A stretch of 64,000 nucleotides of DNA from Albibacillus kandeliae (GTDB lineage: Bacteria > Pseudomonadota > Alphaproteobacteria > Rhodobacterales > Rhodobacteraceae), in NCBI RefSeq assembly GCF_003116585.1, contig NZ_QEHM01000012.1, forward strand, positions 92,439-156,438. Direction: 5' to 3'. The notes beneath the pieces are model-generated. The model was not told where the DNA came from. It saw only the letters and a program-made list of their open reading frames with translations, and ran no database searches. Both the position numbers and the translations under genes were made by a program. Position 1 is the first letter of the stretch; every line of letters starts with the position of its first letter. Below are positions 16,578 through 24,473 of the stretch, piece after piece.

Positions 16578-17117
16578 TCAGGAGCGCTGCTCCGCAAAGC
16601 ACTTCTTGGCCGCTTCCAGCGCCTCGGCGCTGCCGGACATGCTGACGCTGAAGCTCAGTTGCTCGTCCGGGAAAACGATCACTTCGCGCGCCACTTCCGC
16701 CCGCTGGATCACATCCTCGGCAATGCCGAGGTCCTTGGTCTGGACGTAGGCCCCGTGATAATCGGCGTTTTCCGAGTTCCAGCCGCGCAGCTTGCCCTTG
16801 AACTGCATGTCGTCGATCATCAGGACGGTATCGCCCGAGGAATGACGTGCACGCACTTCCGGAGCGACCTTCCCGAACACGCCGAGATAGGCAAACTTGT
16901 CACTCTCCGAGAGCCCGATCTGAACGATCGCATCGGTCCCGTTCGATTTCTGCATGAGGCAGGAATTGCGGGTCTTGTCGATATAGATCGACCAGCCGGC
17001 GGCATCGCCCCATTTGGTAAAGACCTCGTCCTCGGAGGGAATGACCTCATCCGCAAAGGCGGCGGAGGAAGCCAGCGACAAACCAATCAAAACAATAGAT
17101 GTACGTAGAATTTTCAC
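16578..17117 (-). CDS. secreted protein of unknown function
   Basis: A 179-residue protein with a clear signal peptide (MKILRTSIVLIGLSLASSAAFA, cleaved before DEVIPS). The mature domain is about 157 residues, with two cysteines far apart (in NSCLMQKS and KKCFAEQ), which could form one disulfide. It has a regular beta-rich pattern (WSIYIDKTRN, VLMIDDMQFKGKLRGW). It resembles small periplasmic proteins found in Rhodobacterales that I cannot place in a named family. It is transcribed alone toward the DUF389 gene. Upstream lies a long AT-rich stretch, so its promoter region is large. Confidence 0.75.
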   Translation of the reverse strand: MKILRTSIVLIGLSLASSAAFADEVIPSEDEVFTKWGDAAGWSIYIDKTRNSCLMQKSNGTDAIVQIGLSESDKFAYLGVFGKVAPEVRARHSSGDTVLMIDDMQFKGKLRGWNSENADYHGAYVQTKDLGIAEDVIQRAEVAREVIVFPDEQLSFSVSMSGSAEALEAAKKCFAEQRS

Positions 17118-17698
17118 GATGATTCTCCCTTGCTATTCAGCGGTTTCCCATCCCTTTCAGACGGTAGCATGTCACCCGCCGAACCCGTCCTTATTTATTT
17201 GCCCTGTCGGCAAAATTCCGCCGCATTTACAATACTGTCATTCTCGAAAACAAGATGATGAAATCCGACCTCAACTCCACCCAATATATTCCCGCCAGAC
17301 CACCATATAGACGACAATTAACAATTACCTTATCCATGAATTGAAAACAGTTGCCCGCCTCAATCATACATATTAGCTACTCCTTCCGGAGTATTTCCTG
17401 CATTCAGAACAGCCACCGCACCCCATTTCGGCCCAACAGAACAAGGCCCAACCCCCGCGGGAACAGTTTCCGCTTCCTTCAGCCAGTGGCTGTCCGTCAC
17501 GGCCACACGCGCAGGGGCCAATCCCCTCAGGCGGCGAACCGACAAGACACAATCCCTAGTTGCGACGGCCCTCATCAAACAGACCACGCAAGATGGGACG
17601 ACCGGGCCAAACTCGACTAAGCTGCAGGCGAGTCCGAAGGGTGCCGGGCCTGCCGCCACGGACCCGCACGAAGTGACCAGAACAGGAGCGCTAGGAAC
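17118..17698. other. 581-base intergenic region, partly AT-rich
   Basis: The gap separates two divergent genes. The part from about 17180 to 17400 is clearly lower in GC than the surroundings (runs such as AATATATTCCC and GACGACAATTAACAATTACC). A small hairpin ACTCC-TTCC-GGAGT at 17381-17394 is followed by TATTT. A minus-strand frame of 99 codons (17360-17659) has no ribosome-binding site, signal or recognised family, so I do not call it. The region may carry promoters, a small RNA, or old foreign DNA. Confidence 0.4.
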
Positions 17699-18493
17699 AT
17701 GAAACAGTCACACGGGATCACCCGCCTCAACCGCAGGGGCGTCTGCACCCTGTTCTCCGGCCTGGCCGCCGGGCTGCTCTGGCGCGGCACCGCGCAGGCG
17801 CAGACGGCCACCATCGACGTGACCGTGTTCTTCCGCGAACGCATCATGCTCCCCCCGAACGCCGAGGTCCTTGTCGAACTGCTCGACGTCTCCCGGGCGG
17901 ACGCTCCCTCGATCACCCTCGCGTCAAAGCAGGAACCGATCAGCGGTGTCCCCTATTCGACCCAGCTCGCCTATGATCCCGCCGACATCGACCAGCGCTT
18001 TACCTACACCGTCGCCGCCCGCATCACCGCCGGCAACCGGGTGCTGTTCCGGACGACCACCGCCTATCCCGTCCTGACCCGGGGCGCGTCGGACAAGGTC
18101 GAGGTGATGCTGCAGATGGCGGCCGATCCCGCCACCACCGCGCCCGTCGAGGATGGCATGACCGGCACGGTCTGGGAGGCGTTCGAGATCGGCGGCCGGG
18201 CCCTGATCTCGGAAACCCCGCCGACCTTCGCAATCGACGAGGCAGGCGCGGTCAGCCTTTTCGCCGGCTGCAACATGTTCGCGGGTCAGGCCGACCTCGG
18301 CGAGGGCACGATCGCCTTCCCCCGCCCCTTTGCCGGCACCATGAAGGCCTGCCCCGAAACCCTCTCAAGGCTCGAGAGCGACGTCCTCGACGCGGTCTCG
18401 AAAACCGCACGCTATACCCTGAACGGCGACCTCCTCGTCCTGTCGAACGAGAACGACCTCGCGCTCGTCCGCTTCCGGCGTCAGGCCGAGTGA
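17699..18493 (+). CDS. secreted YbaY-type / META two-domain protein
   Basis: A 264-residue exported protein. The N-terminus has paired arginines (LNRRGVCTLFSGLAAGLLW), a possible Tat signal, with cleavage near AQAQ. Residues of about 38-138 match the YbaY/YscW-type domain (VTVFFRERIMLPPNAEVLVELLDVS, then GVPYSTQLAYDP). Residues of about 150-262 match a META domain (GTVWEAFEIGGR, AGCNMFAGQADLGEG, PFAGTMKACPETLSRLESDVLDAV). This combination occurs in periplasmic proteins linked to stress tolerance, but the function is unproven. ATG 17699 has AGGAGCGC and AGGAAC upstream. The PLD gene follows 193 bases later. Confidence 0.83.
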   Translation: MKQSHGITRLNRRGVCTLFSGLAAGLLWRGTAQAQTATIDVTVFFRERIMLPPNAEVLVELLDVSRADAPSITLASKQEPISGVPYSTQLAYDPADIDQRFTYTVAARITAGNRVLFRTTTAYPVLTRGASDKVEVMLQMAADPATTAPVEDGMTGTVWEAFEIGGRALISETPPTFAIDEAGAVSLFAGCNMFAGQADLGEGTIAFPRPFAGTMKACPETLSRLESDVLDAVSKTARYTLNGDLLVLSNENDLALVRFRRQAE

Positions 18494-18686
18494 GCCGCAC
18501 CGGGCCGCAAGATAAGGGGCATAGAAGCCTCACTTGCCGGGTATGTGCCCGAATTTCTTCGCAGATCACGCATTCTGCTGTAATCCTGAAGCCGGGCGGT
18601 CCGCCGTCCGGAATTTTCACGCTCTTCCGCGCCCGATATCGAGACGCGGTTCCGGCACACTGCTTTTGACCTAACGAAGTTCGACA

Positions 18687-20231
18687 ATGAAGAAGATGCT
18701 GCTGTTTATCTGCCTCGCGCTTGTCATTGCCTATGTCGGCCTCAAGCTGCTCTTCCCGCTTCCTGACGAGAATTTCGCGTCACGAACCACCCATCAGGGC
18801 CCCGACTGGGAGGGCCCGCTGGGCCGTGCCGTCGCCCCGGCGCTCGCCCTCCACGACGGGCTGAACGGGTTCCGTCCGCTGGCGGACGGGCGGGCCGCCT
18901 TTGCCGCCCGCGCCATCCTCATACGCGAGGCCAACACCTCGATCGACGCCCAGTACTACATCTGGCAGGACGACACGACGGGGCTGATGCTGCTGGAAGA
19001 ACTCCGCGCCGCCGCCGAACGCGGCGTCCGGGTGCGGCTGCTGCTTGATGACAACGGCATTCCCGGCCTCGACGGGCTGGTGGCCGAGTTGAACGCGCTG
19101 CCGACCGCGCAGGTCCGCATCTTCAACCCCTTCACCCTGCGCCGCCCCAAGCTGCTGTCCTATCTCTTCGATTTCCGCCGCCTGAACCGGCGGATGCACA
19201 ACAAGTCGTTGACCGTGGACGGCATCGCAACCGTGGTCGGCGGGCGCAACATCGGCGACATCTACTTCGCCTACGGCGAGGGCACCCATTACTTCGACGT
19301 GGACACCATCGCCGTGGGGCCCATCGTCGAGGATGTCTCGGACGCCTTCGATGCCTACTGGAACAGCGGCTCGGCCTATGCCGCCGAGCGCGTGATCGGC
19401 GAGGATGTCCCCGACGACCCGCAGATCGCGTCGCTGGCCGCCACCGCGCGCGACTCCGAGACGGGCCGGGATTATCAGAAGGCCGTGCACGACACGGACC
19501 TCGCGCAACGGATCGCCGCCCGCGACCTGCCCTTCGAATGGGGCGCGGCGACCCTTTTCGTCGACGACCCGATCAAGGGGCTGGGCCTGGCCACCGACGA
19601 GCAGATCATCGTGGACAAGCTGATCGCGGCGGCGGAAGAGAGCGAACGGTCGCTCGACCTCGTCTCGGCCTACTTCATCCCCGGCGAGAACGGCACCGAG
19701 GTCCTGACCCGGCTGGCCATCTCCGGCGTCGCCGTCCGCGTCCTGACCAACGCGCTCGATGCGACCGACGTGCTGCCGGTGCATTCGGCCTATGCGCGCT
19801 ACCGGGGCCGGCTGGTCGACGGTGGGGTCGATGTCTACGAACTGCGCGCCATGCGCGAGGACCGGCCCGAGCGCAGCCTGCCGGAGTACCTTGCCGGTTC
19901 GGCCTCGGGCCTGCACGCCAAGGTCTTTTCCTTCGACCGCAAGCGCATCTTCATCGGCTCCTACAACCTCGATCCCCGCTCGGCCCGGCTCAACACCGAG
20001 ATGGGCCTGATGATCGATTGCCCCGGCATCGCCAATACCTTCTCCGACACGCTCGACAATTCCGGCTTTGCCTACCGCGTTGACCGGGACGACAACGGGC
20101 GGCTGGAGTGGATCGAGAGAAACGCCAACGGCGCGGTGGTCGCCCGCTATTCGAAGGACCCGCATGTGGGGATCGTCAAGCGGGCGCTGGTGATGATCAT
20201 CGGCTGGCTGCCGATCGAGTGGATCCTCTGA
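18687..20231 (+). CDS. phospholipase D / cardiolipin synthase-like protein (ClsC/YmdC type)
   Basis: A 514-residue protein anchored by one N-terminal helix (MLLFICLALVIAYVGLKLLF). It has two HKD catalytic motifs: HNKSLTVDG with downstream GGRNIGD, and HAKVFSFDRKRIFIGSYN. The spacing and the segment SIDAQYYIWQDDTTGLMLLEEL are typical of the ClsC-like PLD branch, which makes cardiolipin from phosphatidylglycerol and another phospholipid. Both HKD motifs look intact, so it should be active. The ATG is at 18687. It is next to a small membrane protein gene and aquaporin Z on the other strand. The head group and the exact reaction are not fixed by sequence. Confidence 0.88.
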   Translation: MKKMLLFICLALVIAYVGLKLLFPLPDENFASRTTHQGPDWEGPLGRAVAPALALHDGLNGFRPLADGRAAFAARAILIREANTSIDAQYYIWQDDTTGLMLLEELRAAAERGVRVRLLLDDNGIPGLDGLVAELNALPTAQVRIFNPFTLRRPKLLSYLFDFRRLNRRMHNKSLTVDGIATVVGGRNIGDIYFAYGEGTHYFDVDTIAVGPIVEDVSDAFDAYWNSGSAYAAERVIGEDVPDDPQIASLAATARDSETGRDYQKAVHDTDLAQRIAARDLPFEWGAATLFVDDPIKGLGLATDEQIIVDKLIAAAEESERSLDLVSAYFIPGENGTEVLTRLAISGVAVRVLTNALDATDVLPVHSAYARYRGRLVDGGVDVYELRAMREDRPERSLPEYLAGSASGLHAKVFSFDRKRIFIGSYNLDPRSARLNTEMGLMIDCPGIANTFSDTLDNSGFAYRVDRDDNGRLEWIERNANGAVVARYSKDPHVGIVKRALVMIIGWLPIEWIL

Positions 20232-20249
20232 GCCGCAGCGAAGGCCGGA

Positions 20250-20630
20250 TCAGCCCTCGCCCTCGCGCAGCGATTTGAAGACATAGACCGGCAGCAGGAA
20301 GCTGGCGATCAGGCTGCCGATCCAGATCAGCAGGGTCGCCGCCAGCCAGTTGGCCAGCCCGCCGATCTCCATGTCGGTGACCAGCAGCGAAGTGATCCAG
20401 ATCCCCAGAAAGATGGTGATGAGGCTGATACCGCCCATCAGCTGCGGCGCGTTCTTGGCAGAGACCTTCTTGAGCATCGGCTCCGCCACGGCCTGAACCG
20501 CGCAGAAGATCACCACCGCGACGATGAACGCCGCGAACCCCACCCGGAACCCGTCGAGCAGGATGATGGCAAGCAGCAGGCCAACCGCGTTGGCGACCAG
20601 ATAGGCAAGAACTGAGACGAGAAAACGCAT
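20250..20630 (-). CDS. phage-holin-like four-helix membrane protein
   Basis: A 126-residue membrane protein with four hydrophobic helices (starting VSVLAYLVANAVGLLLAIILL and FAAFIVAVVIFCAVQAVA), of the mycobacterial-type holin (phage_holin_4_2) family, which is common outside phages. No phage genes are nearby, so a lytic role is unlikely. Two starts are possible. ATG 20630 is preferred because AGAAGG lies 9 bases upstream and the first helix begins at once; ATG 20654 would add eight residues. It is downstream of aqpZ on the same strand, with a gap of 107 bases. It is convergent with the PLD gene, 18 bases apart. Confidence 0.78.
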   Translation of the reverse strand: MRFLVSVLAYLVANAVGLLLAIILLDGFRVGFAAFIVAVVIFCAVQAVAEPMLKKVSAKNAPQLMGGISLITIFLGIWITSLLVTDMEIGGLANWLAATLLIWIGSLIASFLLPVYVFKSLREGEG

Positions 20631-20737
20631 TCCTTCGGACCTTCTGTTGGACATTCCTTGCCCCGGGCCGATGGCACGGCCCCGGGCGTCTGCAGGGCGG
20701 GGCCCTGGACGGGCCGCGCCAGGTGGCAGTCAGCCGG

Positions 20738-21469
20738 TTACCGGCTCGGCACACCGCCCTCGACAATGCCCATCGGCGTCGGGCTGAGCCAGCGGTAGAC
20801 GATACCGCCAACGGCGCCCCCGATCAGCGGCGCGAGCCAGAACAGCCAGAGCTGGCTGATCGCCCATGCCCCGGCAAAGAGCGCGGGCCCGGTGCTGCGG
20901 GCGGGGTTCACCGAGGTATTGGTGACCGGAATGCTGATCAGGTGGATCAGCGTCAGCCCAAGGCCGATGGCGAGCGGGGCAAAGCCCACGGGCGCCTGCC
21001 CGTGCGTCGTGCCCATGATGATGAACAGGAACATGCCAGTCATCACCACCTCGCAGAGAAAGGCGGAGGTCATCGAATAGCCCCCGGGGCTGTGCTCACC
21101 ATAGCCGTTCGCCGCAAAGCCCGAGGCGGCGGCGTCGAATTCAGGCACCCCGCTGGCAATCGCGTAGAGCACCGCGGCCCCCACGATGGCCCCGGCAACC
21201 TGCGCGATGATGTAGGGCAGAACCTGCGACCCGGGGAACCGCCCGCCCGCCGCCAGACCCACCGTAACCGCCGGGTTCAGGTGGCAGCCCGAGACGTGGC
21301 CGATGGCATAGGCCATGGTCAGGACCGTCAACCCAAAGGCGAGCGAGACTCCGAGCAGACCGATTCCCACCTCGGGGAACCCGGCCGCCAGGACCGCGGC
21401 ACCGCAACCGCCCAGCGTGAGCCAGAAGGTTCCGATAAATTCCGCCGCATATTTCTTGATATTCTCCAT
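20738..21469 (-). CDS. aqpZ: aquaporin Z
   Basis: A 243-residue MIP-family channel with six helices and both half-helix NPA motifs (NPAV at residues 65-68, NPAR at 188-191). The selectivity-filter set Phe45, His176, Thr185 and Arg191 is the water-specific arrangement of bacterial AqpZ, not that of glycerol facilitators. It opens with [20 protein letters not shown], which is highly typical of AqpZ. The start at 21469 is the first ATG of the conserved N-terminus. It lies before the holin-like gene. Together with the MscS channel at 9619 it points to osmotic adaptation in this region (inference). Confidence 0.95.
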   Translation of the reverse strand: MENIKKYAAEFIGTFWLTLGGCGAAVLAAGFPEVGIGLLGVSLAFGLTVLTMAYAIGHVSGCHLNPAVTVGLAAGGRFPGSQVLPYIIAQVAGAIVGAAVLYAIASGVPEFDAAASGFAANGYGEHSPGGYSMTSAFLCEVVMTGMFLFIIMGTTHGQAPVGFAPLAIGLGLTLIHLISIPVTNTSVNPARSTGPALFAGAWAISQLWLFWLAPLIGGAVGGIVYRWLSPTPMGIVEGGVPSR

Positions 21470-21796
21470 CTGAAACCTCTTCGGAGATAAATTAATTAGA
21501 ATGCAAGCAAGGGGATAGTGACACCGAAGAGTTCAAGCTCAAAGCGAAATCGGCTAACCGCCCACCGGCCCGTCGCGGTCTCTATTCGGCAATCTCTTTT
21601 CCCGGAACCCGAGACAGTGAAACCGGGAACGCTCCAATACCCGGAACCCCGAGGCTTCGCCCCCACCCTGTTTCCTTTAGGCGTCTACCAATACGCCCCA
21701 TCCCGAATTGCGCGCGCGGCGCTTTACCCGCACAGGGATAATTGCCACTCTCGTCGCAGGCCGGTCATTTCGCCGGGATTGCCACGAGGGTCGTTG
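21470..21796. other. divergent intergenic region between aqpZ and the ABC membrane protein
   Basis: This 327-base gap has an AT-rich block next to aqpZ (GATAAATTAATTAGAATG), a plausible aqpZ promoter. No supported gene was found. The frame of the ABC protein is open back to 21518, but this part does not look like protein. Confidence 0.4.
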
Positions 21797-22708
21797 ATGC
21801 TGCATCTTTATTCCGTGATCTGGCGCTTTACCGGACGACGCCAGATCCTGCTGATCCTGTTGTCCTTCGCCATTGCGGCACTGGCGGCGGCCCCGCTCAA
21901 GTTCCAGCAGAAAATCATCAACATGCTGAGCGGCGGCAGCGGAGACCTCGGCCCCGTGCTGGTCCTCGGCGCGGGAATGTTCGGCGTGATCCTTCTGAGC
22001 CTCGCGCTGAAATGGGTGCTCGGCTACAGCTCGGGCCTGCTGGGCGAGGACGTGGTCCGCACCATCCGTCAGCGGCTGGTCGCATCGGCCCGCACCCGCG
22101 AAGACAGCAACCTGCCGATCTCGGCCGGAACGCTCTCGACCGCGATATCCGCCGAGGCGGAAGAGATCGGCGGTTTCGTCGGCTCGGCCTTCTCGGAACC
22201 GATCATGCAGATCGGCACCCTGATCAGCGTCATCGGCTTCGTGACGGCGACCCAGCCGAGGCTGGGCATCGTGGCACTGGCGATGATCATTCCCCAGATC
22301 ATCATCGTCGTCGTCACCCAGCGACAGGTGAACCGGCTGGTGGGCGAGCGGGTCCGGCGCCTGCGGGCCGCGACCAACAAACTGACGGCGGAAGATCTGC
22401 ACGCGGTCGAGCAGGAGATGCTGGCCGATTTCGACAGCATCTACGGAACCCGCAAGAGCATCTACAAATGGAAGCTCTCCACCAAGTTCCTGCTCAGCGC
22501 CATCGGCGGCGCGGGCACCGTCACGGTGCTGCTGCTGGGCGGCTGGCTGGTGCTGGAGGGCCGCAGCGACGTAGGCACGCTGGTGGCCGCCCTCACCGCC
22601 CTTGGGCGCCTGCAGGGGCCGACCAATGTGCTGATCGCCTTCTTCCGGATGCTCAGCGCCAACCGGGTCAAGTTCGACCTCCTGCAGACCCTGATGCGCC
22701 CGCAGTAG
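21797..22708 (+). CDS. ABC exporter-type transmembrane domain protein lacking the ATPase domain
   Basis: A 303-residue membrane protein with the layout of a type-I ABC exporter transmembrane domain: helices starting ILLILLSFAIAALAAAP and GPVLVLGAGMFGVILLSLALKWVLG, then the coupling-helix-like ISAGTLSTAISAEAEEIGGFVG. Later segments are IVALAMIIPQIIIVVV and TVTVLLLGGWLVLEGRSDVGTLVAAL, then GRLQGPTNVLIAFFRML. No Walker A or signature motif follows; the protein stops after the membrane domain, and the next gene is unrelated and on the other strand. ATG 21797 has GAGGG 6 bases before it. An unlinked ATPase or an ATPase-free role must be assumed. Confidence 0.75.
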   Translation: MLHLYSVIWRFTGRRQILLILLSFAIAALAAAPLKFQQKIINMLSGGSGDLGPVLVLGAGMFGVILLSLALKWVLGYSSGLLGEDVVRTIRQRLVASARTREDSNLPISAGTLSTAISAEAEEIGGFVGSAFSEPIMQIGTLISVIGFVTATQPRLGIVALAMIIPQIIIVVVTQRQVNRLVGERVRRLRAATNKLTAEDLHAVEQEMLADFDSIYGTRKSIYKWKLSTKFLLSAIGGAGTVTVLLLGGWLVLEGRSDVGTLVAALTALGRLQGPTNVLIAFFRMLSANRVKFDLLQTLMRPQ

Positions 22709-22745
22709 GGCAGCCCGAACCGGGCCGCCCCGCGTCCGATCCGCC

Positions 22746-23111
22746 CTAGGCGGCCGGAGTGGTGTCGATCACATAGAGCTTGCGGATGTGTTCAAGGATG
22801 ACCCATTCGCCCGTCCACCCGCGCGGCAGGACCAGCAGATCGCCCGGGCCAACCTCGCGCGTGCCGCTGCCGTCCGCATTGCTGAGCGACGCCCTCCCCG
22901 AGATGATGTGGCAGTACTCGCCACCCGCCGACCGGTCGGCGGTGAACCGGCCCGGGGTGCATTCCCAGACGCCGATATGGGTATACCCATCCGCCGAGGT
23001 CCAGAGGTCGGCCGCGGCCTCTTTCTGCCCCTCGGTCAGCGAGGTCGGCTTGAGCGCAAATTCACCGACATCCACTCCGGCGAGGTTTTCAAAGGTCTTG
23101 AGGTCGATCAT
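22746..23111 (-). CDS. cupin-domain protein (Cupin_3 / EutQ-like)
   Basis: A 121-residue protein with one cupin of the Cupin_3 (DUF861) type: HIGVWECTPGRFTADRSAGGEYCHIISGRASLSN, then the typical VGPGDLLVLPRGWTGEWVILEHIRKLYVI. The family is seen beside amino-acid and ureide metabolism genes. The start at 23111 is picked because the homologous region starts there; the upstream extension in the same frame is Arg-rich and unlike protein. The gene is divergent from the BMP-type ABC operon, with a RutR-like palindrome in the gap, so it may share that control. Confidence 0.8.
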   Translation of the reverse strand: MIDLKTFENLAGVDVGEFALKPTSLTEGQKEAAADLWTSADGYTHIGVWECTPGRFTADRSAGGEYCHIISGRASLSNADGSGTREVGPGDLLVLPRGWTGEWVILEHIRKLYVIDTTPAA

Positions 23112-23231
23112 TCCGGGAACTTTCCAAGCTTGGTGTTGCCCGGCCTTTCTGCCCCGAAACCCCGCGCCCGCGCCACTCGCAAATGCGCTGCGCCCCCTCT
23201 CGCACTCGTTCCGGCACCGCCAAGGGATCAC

Positions 23232-23247
23232 TTGACCATTTGGTCAG
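23232..23247. promoter_or_regulatory. RutR-type operator palindrome in the divergent promoter region
   Basis: TTGACCATTTGGTCAG contains the perfect 14-bp palindrome TGACCA-TT-TGGTCA. It matches the consensus reported for the pyrimidine regulator RutR of E. coli (TTGACCA, two bases, TGGTCAA) at all but the last base. It lies in the 301-base gap between the cupin and BMP genes, which holds no gene. Its TTGACC could also serve as a -35 element for the transporter operon. The regulator gene itself is not in the window. Confidence 0.65.
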
Positions 23248-23412
23248 AAATTTGCTCAATAACAAGGCAGATGCCCCCTGTGGGGCAGGCGGCGAACCGG
23301 CGGCTGTCTTGACACGGGATGGCCCGCACGTGCTCTCCTTTCGCCAGGCCGATCTAAGGGCAACAACACCGCCCGGGGCTGTCCCGGGCACACAGGGACA
23401 AGGAAAAACCGG

Positions 23413-24405
23413 ATGACTCGCATTCTCATCAACCGCCGCCGCCTGCTGGGCACCGGCGCCGCAATCGGCGCCTCCACGCTCTTCGCCCCGTCGATCCTGC
23501 GCGCGCAGGGTGGCCCGGTGAAGGTCGCCGGCATCCACGCCTCCCCGGTCGAAAACGCATGGAACTCGGTCCTGCACGCGGCAATGGTCGCCGCGAACGA
23601 GGAAGGCGTGATCGAATACACCTTCTCCGAAGGCGTTTCCGGCACCGACTACCCCCGCGCGATGCGCGAATATGCCGAGGCAGGCAACGTCCTGATCGTG
23701 GGCGAATCCTACGCGGTCGAGCGCGAGGCACGGCAGGTCGCGGGCGACTACCCCGACACCGCCTTCCTCATGGGCTCCTCCGGCGAGGAAGCGGGCGACA
23801 ACTTCGGCGTCTTCGGCACCTGGAACTGGGAAGCGGCCTATCTCTGCGGGATGCTGGCCGGTGCCATGACCAAGACCGGCACCGTCGGCTCGGTCGGCGC
23901 GATCCCGATCCCCGAAGTCAACATGCTGATCAACGGCTTCGCCGACGGCGTTAAGGCGGTGAACCCGGACGTCAAGCACGTCGTTTCCTTCATCGGCACC
24001 TTCTTCGACCCGCCGAAGGCACGCGAGGCTGGTCTGGCCCAGATCGACAGCGGCGCCGACATCCTCTTCGGCGAACGCATCGGCACCGCCGACGCGGCGC
24101 AGGAGCGCGGCATCAAGGCGATCGGGTCGCTGATCGACTACACCCCGCGCTACCCCGACACGATCTTTGCCAACGCACTCTGGTCCTTCCGCCCGCTGCT
24201 GGACGCGGCGCTGGCCGATGCGACCGGCGGCAACCCGGTGGCCAAGAACTATACCCCGCTGAGCCTGATGAAGGATGGCGGCAACGACATCAACTATGTC
24301 GATGGCGTCGCCCCGGCCGAGGCCGTGGCCAAGATGGAAGAGGTCCGCGCCGCCATCAAGGCAGGCGAGTTCGAGGTGCCGCGCAACTTCGACGAACCGG
24401 CCTGA
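23413..24405 (+). CDS. BMP family ABC transporter substrate-binding protein
   Basis: A 330-residue periplasmic receptor of the BMP (Med/PnrA-like) group, which binds nucleosides or related bases. It starts with a twin-arginine-type signal (INRRRLLGTGAAIGAS, cleavage near LRAQ). Family features include the segments beginning VKVAGIHASPVENAWNS, GVSGTDYPRAMREYAEAG and EEAGDNFGVFGTWNWEAAYL. The ATG at 23413 follows AAGGAAAAACC. It leads an operon with an amidase, a double ATPase and two permeases. The RutR-like site upstream and the family both suggest a nucleobase, nucleoside or breakdown product as ligand (inference). Confidence 0.92.
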   Translation: MTRILINRRRLLGTGAAIGASTLFAPSILRAQGGPVKVAGIHASPVENAWNSVLHAAMVAANEEGVIEYTFSEGVSGTDYPRAMREYAEAGNVLIVGESYAVEREARQVAGDYPDTAFLMGSSGEEAGDNFGVFGTWNWEAAYLCGMLAGAMTKTGTVGSVGAIPIPEVNMLINGFADGVKAVNPDVKHVVSFIGTFFDPPKAREAGLAQIDSGADILFGERIGTADAAQERGIKAIGSLIDYTPRYPDTIFANALWSFRPLLDAALADATGGNPVAKNYTPLSLMKDGGNDINYVDGVAPAEAVAKMEEVRAAIKAGEFEVPRNFDEPA

Positions 24406-24438
24406 GGGCGAATGCCCGTAAGGTCCACGACAATGATC

Positions 24439-24467
24439 AGACCCCGCCCGGCATCCGGGCGGGGTCT
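24439..24467 (+). promoter_or_regulatory. intercistronic stem-loop after the BMP binding-protein gene
   Basis: Perfect 13-bp stem AGACCCCGCCCGG / CCGGGCGGGGTCT with a 3-base loop, between the binding-protein stop and the amidase start 7 bases downstream. It is strong enough to block or delay polymerase or RNases, so it would set the ratio of binding protein to downstream products. Confidence 0.7.
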
Positions 24468-24473
24468 TGACGC

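Noticed and set aside
17360..17659. 99-codon minus-strand frame in the AT-rich gap
   Set aside because: No ribosome-binding site, no signal and no recognised family; too weak to call.
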